Of a DNA stretch of 44,341 nucleotides, positions 16,076 through 23,625 are shown piece by piece. This stretch comes from Chitinophagales bacterium (GTDB lineage: Bacteria; Bacteroidota; Bacteroidia; Chitinophagales; Saprospiraceae). Below the pieces are notes generated by a model. It was not told the DNA's origin, did not search any database, and worked only from the letters and a program-made list of their open reading frames with translations. The position numbers and the translations under genes were made by a program. The DNA lies in NCBI GenBank assembly GCA_022360175.1, contig JAKSDI010000305.1, positions 1 to 44,341 of the forward strand, in the 5' to 3' direction. The stretch's first letter is position 1, and each line of letters begins with the position of its first letter.

Positions 16076-16924
16076 TTACTGTGCAATTTGCAATAGTTGT
16101 TCTTTGAGCATAGAAGGGCTCAGTGAGGTGTGTTTTTTGATAAATCGACTATAAGAACTCTGGCTGTCGAAGTTTAGCTCATGGCAAATCTCCTTATGAG
16201 AGTATTGTTCAACCAGCATCATCCTTTTTATTTCAATCAGCAATGCTTCATGGATAATTTCCAGTGGAGATTTTCCCAAATGAGTTTTTACCTTGGAAGT
16301 GAGTTTATTAATAGGAATGTTTAATAAAATAGAATAATCCTTGACCGTTTGGATTTCTTTAAAATGAGTCTCTACAGCGTGCATGAATCGATAAGCACAA
16401 TTGTTGTTAATAAGTGTAAAATCTTTTCGAGCGGCAATAATTTCTATGATTTCTAATATTATCAGGCCCAATAAATGAATCAATTTATAAGGCTTCAAAA
16501 AGGAACTACTATGGCATACCGTTTTTAATTTCTTGAACAATTCATTGAGTGTGATGAATTGTTCATCAGAGAGTTTAATAGTGTTTATTGCTGAAAACAG
16601 GAGTGTGTGATTTATTTTATAGGGTGCGATACTTTGTCGTAAAGCAGTTTTACTAAATTGGATTAAAAGGCCATTTTCATTGGGCAAGCGCTTCATTAAA
16701 TGGACTTGTCCGGGAAGGACCAGGTAGATAGACTTTGAGGTGATCTCAAATTCTTCAAAATCTATGATTTGTTTTCCTCCATGGCCTTCATTGAAGAGGA
16801 GGAATTCGAAATAGTCGTGTCGATGTAATTTTTTATAATCGTATGGATTGGCGTAATCTATACGCTCAACTGTGATTAGATCAAATGCCTCTTTTCTTTC
16901 AGAAATATGTGAATGTATATCCAT
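16076..16924 (-). CDS. AraC-family transcriptional regulator
   Basis: The 282-residue protein has an N-terminal cupin-like sensor region (RHDYFEFLLFNEGHGGKQIIDF, SIYLVLPGQVHLM) typical of AraC proteins that sense small ligands. Its C-terminal ~100 residues hold two helix-turn-helix units, ending in IKRMMLVEQYSHKEICHELNFDSQSSYSRFIKKHTSLSP, which matches the AraC DNA-binding signature. It lies directly upstream of the intradiol dioxygenase gene on the same strand and may control it, which is an inference from position only. The ligand cannot be deduced. There is no signal or membrane segment. The 213 nt upstream (16925-17137) shows no other feature. Confidence 0.88.
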   Translation of the reverse strand: MDIHSHISERKEAFDLITVERIDYANPYDYKKLHRHDYFEFLLFNEGHGGKQIIDFEEFEITSKSIYLVLPGQVHLMKRLPNENGLLIQFSKTALRQSIAPYKINHTLLFSAINTIKLSDEQFITLNELFKKLKTVCHSSSFLKPYKLIHLLGLIILEIIEIIAARKDFTLINNNCAYRFMHAVETHFKEIQTVKDYSILLNIPINKLTSKVKTHLGKSPLEIIHEALLIEIKRMMLVEQYSHKEICHELNFDSQSSYSRFIKKHTSLSPSMLKEQLLQIAQ

Positions 16925-17137
16925 TTTTCCATTTTAGATGATTTGGATATGTACACCTTTATACAATATCACCATGAAATGCGAATCTCAATAGAGTAAA
17001 TATTATAAGTACTTCAGCAATAATCATACTGTCTAAGGCCATGATCTGCAAAGAGTTTGACATTTTTCCAGAAATGATGTAATTCTTTTAAAGAGAATAT
17101 GTGAATCCTAATAAAATAAGGAAAAATTTAGGATGAT

Positions 17138-17824
17138 TTATCCTAATACTAGGGTGAGCTCATTTAATGTATTAATTTCCAAATTCACTTGTTGGCCTAG
17201 TTCTTCCAGTAATCCATTTTGTCTATTTTTTAACCAGCATGTCTGTAGTCCGTAAGCACTTGCGCCGGCAATATCCCAGGTGTTGGAGGAGATAAACAAA
17301 ATTTCTTTGGATTCGAGTTGAAAAGCTTTTTCTGCTAGTTGATATACAGAAGGAGCTGGCTTGTATTGCCCAAGGATATCTGCACTAAGGATTTCACTCA
17401 GATACGGATCTATATTATTATAGGCTGTGGCTTTTTCCAGTAGGCTAGGATTAGCATTAGAGAGAATAGCCAGTTTGTATTTTTCAGAAAGCCTGGCTAG
17501 GGTAGGAGAGACGTCATCATAAACTTTGAGGTGGTAATACTGACTCATTGTATCTCTTATAATACTCGTCTCTGCTGCAGTATCAGTTGCCTTTAAGGCA
17601 TATAAAAGGGCATGCTCTGTAAGGGTATAGAAATCTACATATTGATGCATGAGGCTACGAAGCCAGGTATACTCCAGTTGTTTTTGTCGCCAGTGCTTTG
17701 CTATTTCAGTGGCTTTATCTTCACCAAATGTATTAATGAGATAGGCATCAATAGAAGAAACATCTAATAAAGTACCATAGGCATCAAAAACGATTGCCTG
17801 TATTTGGCGAGTGTCAATGGGCAT
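17138..17824 (-). CDS. Haloacid dehalogenase, type II (HAD superfamily)
   Basis: All catalytic positions of L-2-haloacid dehalogenases are present in 228 residues with a constant offset of four from the L-DEX enzyme. They are the nucleophile Asp14 (FDAYGTLLD) with Thr18, Ser122-Asn123 (LSNANP), Lys155 and Tyr161 (KPAPSVYQ), and Ser179/Asn181/Asp184 in FISSNTWDIAGASAYG. The SSNxWDxxGA motif is specific for type II dehalogenases rather than general phosphatases. The expected reaction is hydrolysis of L-2-haloalkanoates to D-2-hydroxyacids. Its start overlaps the stop of the Nudix gene by one base (TAATG on the minus strand), so translation is probably coupled. It is the last gene of a three-gene unit. 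Confidence 0.88.
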   Translation of the reverse strand: MPIDTRQIQAIVFDAYGTLLDVSSIDAYLINTFGEDKATEIAKHWRQKQLEYTWLRSLMHQYVDFYTLTEHALLYALKATDTAAETSIIRDTMSQYYHLKVYDDVSPTLARLSEKYKLAILSNANPSLLEKATAYNNIDPYLSEILSADILGQYKPAPSVYQLAEKAFQLESKEILFISSNTWDIAGASAYGLQTCWLKNRQNGLLEELGQQVNLEINTLNELTLVLG

Positions 17825-18372
17825 TACTTTATTAGTTGTTGCGTAGAAAAATACCTTAGCAGCGCATTAACCGTATGGGGATGTTGAAAGCTTCCTTCCA
17901 ACAACCTATTTTTTACATCCTCTACAGGATAAGCTACCACATCGACTGCTTCGCCAGTGTCTAGCTCTTGCTGTGCACTCATGCTAACACCTTCTGCCAG
18001 CCAATGATGAATATAAGAGTTCATAAAGACAGGATTAGAGGGTATCGCTCCCAGGTAAGACCAGTTTAGAGCGATGCCCCCTGTCTCTTCTCGCAATTCT
18101 CGAATAGCACCCTGCTCATGTCCTTCCCCTGGGTCGACAATACCGCCAGGAAGTTCTAGCGTATGATCTTCAATACCAAAGCGATATTGCCGAACAAAGA
18201 CAATTTTACCATCTGTAGTGATGGGTACTACATTAACCGAGTCGGGAGAGTCCAGTACAAGCATGCGCTCAGACGCTCCATTGCGCGGGTTTTTCATCAA
18301 ATCAAAACGAGCTCTAAAGAGCTTCAGGTCAGGGCCTGCCTCTTGGGAGAGGCATTGCCATTCATCTTGCAT
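17824..18372 (-). CDS. Nudix hydrolase (ADP-ribose pyrophosphatase-like)
   Basis: The protein has 182 residues with a complete Nudix box from Gly77 to Gly98 (GIVDPGEGHEQGAIRELREE followed by TG), matching GX5EX7REUXEEXGU including all metal-binding glutamates. The surrounding sequence (GKIVFVRQYRFGIEDHTLELPGG) resembles ADP-ribose/ADP-sugar pyrophosphatases, which hydrolyse nucleoside-diphosphate-linked metabolites; the exact substrate is not fixed. It is cytoplasmic. The gene starts 6 nt after the LEA-like gene and overlaps the dehalogenase gene by one base, so the three form one operon on the minus strand. Confidence 0.9.
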   Translation of the reverse strand: MQDEWQCLSQEAGPDLKLFRARFDLMKNPRNGASERMLVLDSPDSVNVVPITTDGKIVFVRQYRFGIEDHTLELPGGIVDPGEGHEQGAIRELREETGGIALNWSYLGAIPSNPVFMNSYIHHWLAEGVSMSAQQELDTGEAVDVVAYPVEDVKNRLLEGSFQHPHTVNALLRYFSTQQLIK

Positions 18373-18378
18373 GTTATG

Positions 18379-19428
18379 TTATTTATCAGGAGTATTGTCG
18401 TCATCATCATTGAGATCGAGGATCGCATCATCAATAAGCTCATTGCCATCACCATCCCTATCTTCAAAGCCTTTGACCGTTCCTTCTTTTTCTTCCGGTT
18501 GGTAGTCAGGATCTTTGTTAATCTTCATATGTCCTTCTCCTTCATTGTGGTAATCACCATCGGCATAACGTGATGCTTTATCAAAAAAGCTGTCAAAACC
18601 GCCTAATGTACCTCCTTTAGCTTCATCTTCTTTTAGGTTTTCTACATTAGATTTGGCACCTCTTTCATTGATGCGCTGCTCTAGTTCTTCTGCTTTGCGT
18701 TTCGCTTCTTCCGTAAGTTCGTCTAATGACTCTTTTTCAGCTTCTGCGTTTGCTCTTTCTACCAGATCATCAAACTTACCTTTTAGCTGATCGCCTGCTT
18801 CTTTTGCTTTTTCAAAGAGTTTACCACCTATCTCTTCGGAGGTATCTATTACCTTTTTACCTACTTTTTCGGAGACATCCTGAAATTTTTCCCAGGCTTT
18901 CTCTCCTTCTTCCATTACTTTTTTGCCAACTTCTTCTGTAATTTCCTGCGCTTTTTTGCCTGCGGCATCAGCTTTTCCTTTTAGATCTTCAGTCCAGGCT
19001 TCCGTTTGGCTTTTTTCTTGTGGCTCAGCATCAACTGGCGGAGCATTTTTATCCTCTTCGAGGCTGAAATCATCGTCCATCATTCCGGTACTATTATATG
19101 TGTTTGTGTCTTCTGTTTTTTCTTCCTCTTCTGGCTTGAAAAATTCATCTGCCTTCTCTTTGGCTTTCTGTGTCAATTCTTCTCCCTTTTTCCAGGCCTC
19201 ATCTACTATTTCTTCTGCAAAATGCCGAGCCTCATCTAGTTTTTCTTTGACCTTAGGGGCATATTCTTCATTGAGTTCTTCCGCTTTCTTTTTAGCCTGT
19301 TCGTAATAGACTTTTGATTTTTCACCAAGCTCTTCGGAAGCTTCTTTCCCTGCATCTACAGCTTTTTTTCCTGCGGATTTTGCTGCTGACTTAGCTCCAA
19401 ATAACAGTTTTTTGAGTTCGTTGAGCAT
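18379..19428 (-). CDS. LEA-like / apolipoprotein-like charged helical protein
   Basis: The 349 residues are dominated by Lys, Glu and Ala in 11-residue-like amphipathic helix patterns (EKAKEAGDQLKGKFDDL, AAGKKAQEITEEVGKKV), the style of late-embryogenesis-abundant (LEA group 3) and YtxH-like proteins. An acidic, Pro-containing linker (~105-150) splits two helical halves. The C-terminal 70 residues are acidic and end in a D/N-rich tail (DGDGNELIDDAILDLNDDDD), possibly calcium-binding. The first 15 residues are only weakly hydrophobic, so there is no clear signal peptide. LEA-like proteins protect others during desiccation or osmotic stress; that role is inferred. It is the first gene of the operon with Nudix and dehalogenase. 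Confidence 0.65.
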   Translation of the reverse strand: MLNELKKLLFGAKSAAKSAGKKAVDAGKEASEELGEKSKVYYEQAKKKAEELNEEYAPKVKEKLDEARHFAEEIVDEAWKKGEELTQKAKEKADEFFKPEEEEKTEDTNTYNSTGMMDDDFSLEEDKNAPPVDAEPQEKSQTEAWTEDLKGKADAAGKKAQEITEEVGKKVMEEGEKAWEKFQDVSEKVGKKVIDTSEEIGGKLFEKAKEAGDQLKGKFDDLVERANAEAEKESLDELTEEAKRKAEELEQRINERGAKSNVENLKEDEAKGGTLGGFDSFFDKASRYADGDYHNEGEGHMKINKDPDYQPEEKEGTVKGFEDRDGDGNELIDDAILDLNDDDDNTPDK

Positions 19429-19551
19429 GTTTGTAGGTTTTTTGATTAATACTTAAGTAGTCCAATATTGTGCACCACTTATTAATGCTGTGAAAGATAA
19501 GGAAAATGGGAGGGAATAGCTAGTTTTTTAGATTAAGGCCTACATAATTCA

Positions 19552-21597
19552 TTATTTAAATACTTCCGTTTCAGGATGAAAGGCATACCAGGCAAACCAA
19601 TACATAACAACGGCAGGGTATATCATGCCTTTTTCATCCAATACTTTAGCTGTCTCGTTTTTTTTATCGTATTGGATGTGTAATTGTTGATGCTGAAATT
19701 CATCGTTAATCTCCGATTCCTTCTTTTTTAAAACGTTGAATGGATAAGCTTTATAATGGCCATTGACTTCGATACCTATGATATAGTCTTTATTCTTAAG
19801 CTGATTGCTTTTTTTAGAAACGGGAAACATCAATTGGTCGTTTTGCTCATAGGCAGTATAGGGCTCGCTATTATAATCCCTTTTATAGCCGGTATTGGTA
19901 CTTAGGACTAAAGTGTTTGGGTGGGCTGCTTTCCAGGCTTCCCATGTAGTATTTTCAGTAGGTATGAATTGGAGTTTTTGCCCTGATGCAGGGCCACTAA
20001 TGGCTTCCATCATTATCTGTGACCAGAGTGATCCCGTTTGTCGGTCATAAAGGAGTACATCACTATTATATAATAAGCCAGATACTCCAAAGGTACGTTG
20101 GTCTTGCGGATTGCCAGTATCAAAAGCAATACCACTGCCACACAGTGGGCAATACGTAATAGCGATAGCTTGTTCTGCAAACTGATCATTTACAATTTCG
20201 TGGTAATTGAGAATTTTAATCGGATAAGCTTTTGTTATTCCATTGACTTCAACTCCCAATACCCGGTCGCTTTCTTTTAAAAAAGAGACGTCTTCCCGGT
20301 TTAAAAATTTAGGGCGGTCAATAGATGGAATACCATCTTTTGGGGGACCTCCTTTTTGGATTTCATCAAAAGGAATGCGCAAATCCGATAATTCAAAACC
20401 CAGGAGATGGTGAAGAGGAGAGGATGTTTCAGGCTTACTCACTTTGTACTCTAGAGGCAATAAGTCTGCAACGCCTTCATAGCCCCAATATCCGTACTCT
20501 TTTATATGCTCTGGTTTAGTAAAGAAGCCGTTTTGATGAAATTCTACCCTGGAAGTACGCGTAAACAAAAAAGAAACCTGGCTATTGTTGCCACTGCTGC
20601 CCTTTAAGTTATTTTTTTCCTGATTGATCATATCTGCTTCTGCAGCTTGTCCCAGGCTAGTCGCACCAGAAATATTATCGCGACTAACTACTCTACTGAT
20701 TTTATCTTCTTCATTCCTATATATTACCTGCAAGAATGTATTAAGGCTTAAGTTCTTTTTGCTGTCGTTACTAGTGTTTGTAATGATCTTGTCGGGGGCA
20801 GCAGGGCCAAGTATGGTGAAATTATTATCCGCATTCAGGCGAGCCAGGTAGACTTCAAAACCATCTGCTGCCAGATTATTCTGAAACAGGCTTTGAAGAA
20901 AATGCCGGATTGAACCATTATAAGTAAGTGCTCTATTTCGCTGCCATTGGGCAAACTGCTTTTCATCCTGAGGTTCAAGAGGGTGAAATAGAGGTTTGCC
21001 AGAGTAGGAAACAGCTTGTCCTTCTTTTGAAAAATGACTCAATAAAAAAAACACCTTGTAACCCAATGCCAGGTTTTCGATTTCCAATAGTTCGTTTGCT
21101 GTAGCAGTAAAATCACCTCCTTTTCCAGGGGTAAGGCTTATTGCATCGGGATTGAGCAATTGACAGTCTCGGGCATTTTTAGTTTTCCCAAAAAAGGCAT
21201 GCATAAAGGTTTTAATATAACGATTGCGTTTTCGTTCATTCAGGCTTATTACCTCTACTGCATCCAGGTCGATAGCTGTAGGCCGTAATCGCACTTCAAC
21301 ATTATATTGTTGGCCCGCTTTAATTTCACGCGAAGTGATATAGCTTTCATAGCCTAAGTAAGAAACGACTAATTTAATGGGGCCCGAAGGAATGTTGTCC
21401 AATTGGAAGGTACCATCCGATTCGGTAATGGTACCTATCGTTGAATTGGCAATAAATACATTGGCACCAACGATAGCTTGTTGATCTTTTTGGCTAAGCA
21501 CTTTACCACTTAAAAGAGCTTGAGCCGCAGAATGGGTAGCTGAAAGGGTAATGAATAAGCAGCATAGGAAAAAGAATCTGGACATGTTTTTAGTCAA
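19552..21597 (-). CDS. Carboxypeptidase-regulatory-like domain fused to DUF3179
   Basis: The 681-residue protein has an N-terminal signal peptide ending near HSAAQA (an alternative start is Met5). Residues ~28-105 are a CarboxypepD_reg-like beta-sandwich (LSGKVLSQKDQQAIVGANVF, SDGTFQLDNIPSGP), usually found at the N-terminus of Bacteroidota outer-membrane proteins. Residues ~120-390 match the middle region of Bacteroidota 'carboxypeptidase-like regulatory domain' proteins. The C-terminal part (~400-675) is DUF3179: AYPIKILNYHEIVND, ITYCPLCGSGIAFD (Cys483 and Cys486), FGVSGLLYNSDVLLYDRQTGS, LWSQIMMEAISGPASG, and a late KAYPFNVL. DUF3179 has no established activity; its CxxC could bind metal. 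The protein should be periplasmic or outer-membrane associated. The join of these regions in one chain looks uncommon. It is monocistronic or weakly linked to the gene at 21665-22360. Confidence 0.85.
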   Translation of the reverse strand: MTKNMSRFFFLCCLFITLSATHSAAQALLSGKVLSQKDQQAIVGANVFIANSTIGTITESDGTFQLDNIPSGPIKLVVSYLGYESYITSREIKAGQQYNVEVRLRPTAIDLDAVEVISLNERKRNRYIKTFMHAFFGKTKNARDCQLLNPDAISLTPGKGGDFTATANELLEIENLALGYKVFFLLSHFSKEGQAVSYSGKPLFHPLEPQDEKQFAQWQRNRALTYNGSIRHFLQSLFQNNLAADGFEVYLARLNADNNFTILGPAAPDKIITNTSNDSKKNLSLNTFLQVIYRNEEDKISRVVSRDNISGATSLGQAAEADMINQEKNNLKGSSGNNSQVSFLFTRTSRVEFHQNGFFTKPEHIKEYGYWGYEGVADLLPLEYKVSKPETSSPLHHLLGFELSDLRIPFDEIQKGGPPKDGIPSIDRPKFLNREDVSFLKESDRVLGVEVNGITKAYPIKILNYHEIVNDQFAEQAIAITYCPLCGSGIAFDTGNPQDQRTFGVSGLLYNSDVLLYDRQTGSLWSQIMMEAISGPASGQKLQFIPTENTTWEAWKAAHPNTLVLSTNTGYKRDYNSEPYTAYEQNDQLMFPVSKKSNQLKNKDYIIGIEVNGHYKAYPFNVLKKKESEINDEFQHQQLHIQYDKKNETAKVLDEKGMIYPAVVMYWFAWYAFHPETEVFK

Positions 21598-21664
21598 AAA
21601 ATAAGGAATCTCGCTGAAACTTGGTGTTCTGCTAAAGACAAACTATCCAGGTTTAATAAAAACA

Positions 21665-22360
21665 TCATCTAGGGATCTCTCCTTTAACAGCTTTGTCTTC
21701 TATTTTTAGAAAACTTTCAATCTCTTGCTCTATATATAATGCCTGGTCAGGATTTTTAAGCCCTTTTATTAGTCGGATATCTGATTTATCCTTCAGCTTT
21801 AGATGTACGGCATAGGCGTAATCTGGCTTTCCATTGGTCGTACTAGCTACATACTCATGAGTGTATAACTGGTCAATTTCATGTACTCCAATATCTCGAT
21901 TTGGGTAAAAAGGCAATCGCAGTGGTTTGTGCTCTACGAGTATACGATAATGGTTGACCATGATATAAGTGGTATTAACAAAACATACCAGGGTATAATA
22001 TAATAGGCTTACGCCAATGAGTACATGCAGGCTAATTCCTACTAGTATCATGACATCTCCAGAGAAAATAGCAAAGAGTATAAAGGGTACAAGAAATAAA
22101 TTCCACAGGATAGTAAAAAAGGTAAGAAAAGAATTTACGCTTTTACGCCAACTGATTTCTATGTTTAATTCACTTAAGAGGCTAAAAGATTCTATACCAG
22201 CAGGCATTATCATTTCCGGCCGCTTCTTGACTGCATAATTTTTATCAGTGAAATTAAAAACGTGATGGCAATGCTGGCATTTTGCTACTAACTCCTTGAT
22301 ATTCACATCGGAAGCAGGGATGTTTGATTGGCAGTTGGGGCACTTGAGTTGTCTATCCAT
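21665..22360 (-). CDS. Zinc-ribbon membrane protein of unknown function
   Basis: ATG 22360 gives MDRQLKCPNCQ, the usual layout for a zinc-ribbon at the N-terminus; an ATG eight codons upstream (22384) is possible. Cys7, Cys10, Cys28 and Cys31 form the ribbon (CPNC...CQHC), followed by a linker. Two hydrophobic segments (~90-140: FFTILWNLFLVPFILFAIF and LVGISLHVLIGVSLLYYTLV) come next, then a C-terminal ~90-residue cytoplasmic domain (LRLPFYPNRDIGVHEIDQLY, YAYAVHLKLKDKSDIRLIKG) with the look of a PH-like or bPH fold. The 231-residue protein is probably an inner-membrane protein with cytosolic ends. No function is known to me. It lies 67 nt upstream of the DUF3179 fusion start on the same strand. 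Confidence 0.65.
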   Translation of the reverse strand: MDRQLKCPNCQSNIPASDVNIKELVAKCQHCHHVFNFTDKNYAVKKRPEMIMPAGIESFSLLSELNIEISWRKSVNSFLTFFTILWNLFLVPFILFAIFSGDVMILVGISLHVLIGVSLLYYTLVCFVNTTYIMVNHYRILVEHKPLRLPFYPNRDIGVHEIDQLYTHEYVASTTNGKPDYAYAVHLKLKDKSDIRLIKGLKNPDQALYIEQEIESFLKIEDKAVKGEIPR

Positions 22361-22540
22361 ATAGCTTATATCGTTCGTTGGCAATAAAAATAATCAAATA
22401 ATAAAAAAAAAATCACTGCTCAGGCAACGCTTTTTGGGTTCAGTGTATCTAGGATATGTAAACCATTACGGAATTTAATATTTCGCATACAATCCAATTA
22501 CCGGAGTATACCGGAGGTTTAAGCAAAGCTTAGATACTGA

Positions 22541-23500
22541 ATGAGAGAGCTTTTAAAACAAATTTTAGGCATAGGAATGATTGTCCTGCTAGCATCTTGC
22601 GGCAAAGATGTCGATATATTTGAACCAGCTGTACTAGAGTCTGGCAATATCGATCTCTTTTTCCAGGAAGCAGAGACCGCCCCTGTACAATTTACATGGG
22701 ACGCTACCGAGGAAATGACGATCAAGTTACCTAGTAAGGGACAGATTATCATTCCAGCCAATGCTTTTATCCATGAAAATGGAGAAGCTGTTTCCGGGAT
22801 GGTTCAAACAAACATCATTGAGATAACAAACAAGGCCAAGCTGTTAGGCAACCGCCAAAGTACTACTGCTGAAGGGATGCTGGTGAACGCAATCAGCACC
22901 CTACGCCTCGACGTACTGCAGAATGGCCAACCACTTCAACTCGGCAACGGAGTAACGATCCGGGTACAAGTCGTAGATGAAGAACATGGTTCAAACCTGA
23001 AGCTTTTTGTAGGGGATGACTCAGAAGGCTTTATTAACTGGCAGGAAGCTCAAAATGATGAGTTTCCTATTCGCCCGATGGAAATTTTTGATGAAGAAAC
23101 CAATACTTTCCTGAGAGGCGTTGAATACACTGCATCAAGCCTGGGATGGCTACAGTGTGGAAGTTATTTGAAAGATGAAACAGAAATGGGTATAGCAAAT
23201 GTATGTGTAGAATTGCCATTAGGCTTTTCTACAAAAAATACCGTTGCATACCTGGTGTTTAGAAATTATAACACAGCTGTTTCACTGGATGACTTCAATA
23301 CCGAGATTACTCCAACAGCATGTGGAGACCACTTTCTTTCTGGTTATTGGGCTGATCTGATTGTGATCGCTCAGGAAGGAGATGATGGAGGATACTTCTT
23401 TGCTAGAGAGTTCTTGGCAATTTCGGAGAATCTGACCATTAATATAGTGCCTGAAAGGGCCAGTCTATCCGATATCATGCTTGCCCTGGAAGGGTTGTAA
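22541..23500 (+). CDS. Lipoprotein of unknown function
   Basis: A lipoprotein signal peptide ends in LLASC (Cys20), followed by GKD, which partly resembles the Bacteroidota lipoprotein export signal and may place it at the surface. The 300-residue mature part is rich in beta-strands. The segment LPSKGQIIIPANAFIHENGE through VSGMVQTNIIEI resembles the ZU5-like or Ig-like N-domains common in Bacteroidota lipoproteins. No catalytic motif was found. It is a single gene on the plus strand between divergent and convergent minus-strand genes, ended by a strong terminator at 23578. Confidence 0.7.
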   Translation: MRELLKQILGIGMIVLLASCGKDVDIFEPAVLESGNIDLFFQEAETAPVQFTWDATEEMTIKLPSKGQIIIPANAFIHENGEAVSGMVQTNIIEITNKAKLLGNRQSTTAEGMLVNAISTLRLDVLQNGQPLQLGNGVTIRVQVVDEEHGSNLKLFVGDDSEGFINWQEAQNDEFPIRPMEIFDEETNTFLRGVEYTASSLGWLQCGSYLKDETEMGIANVCVELPLGFSTKNTVAYLVFRNYNTAVSLDDFNTEITPTACGDHFLSGYWADLIVIAQEGDDGGYFFAREFLAISENLTINIVPERASLSDIMLALEGL

Positions 23501-23577
23501 GCATGATGATCGGGTGTTTTGAAATGATCAGAACCCGCTTAATTCGAACACCACGTTTTCCTTCAAATATTTACCAT

Positions 23578-23612
23578 ACCGCCAACATGACACTGTTGGC
23601 GGTTTTTTATTT
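23578..23612 (+). terminator. Intrinsic terminator of the lipoprotein gene
   Basis: The perfect 10-bp stem accgccaaca (23578-23587) / tgttggcggt (23594-23603) has a 6-nt loop and is followed by ttttttattt. It ends the lipoprotein transcript just before the convergent RNase R stop codon. Confidence 0.9.
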
Positions 23613-23625
23613 CCAGTGATTACTG

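Noticed and set aside
18163-19306. Several plus-strand ORFs opposite the Nudix and LEA-like genes
   Set aside because: Low-complexity Ser/Phe/Leu-rich sequences expected from the reverse complement of Lys/Glu-rich codons.
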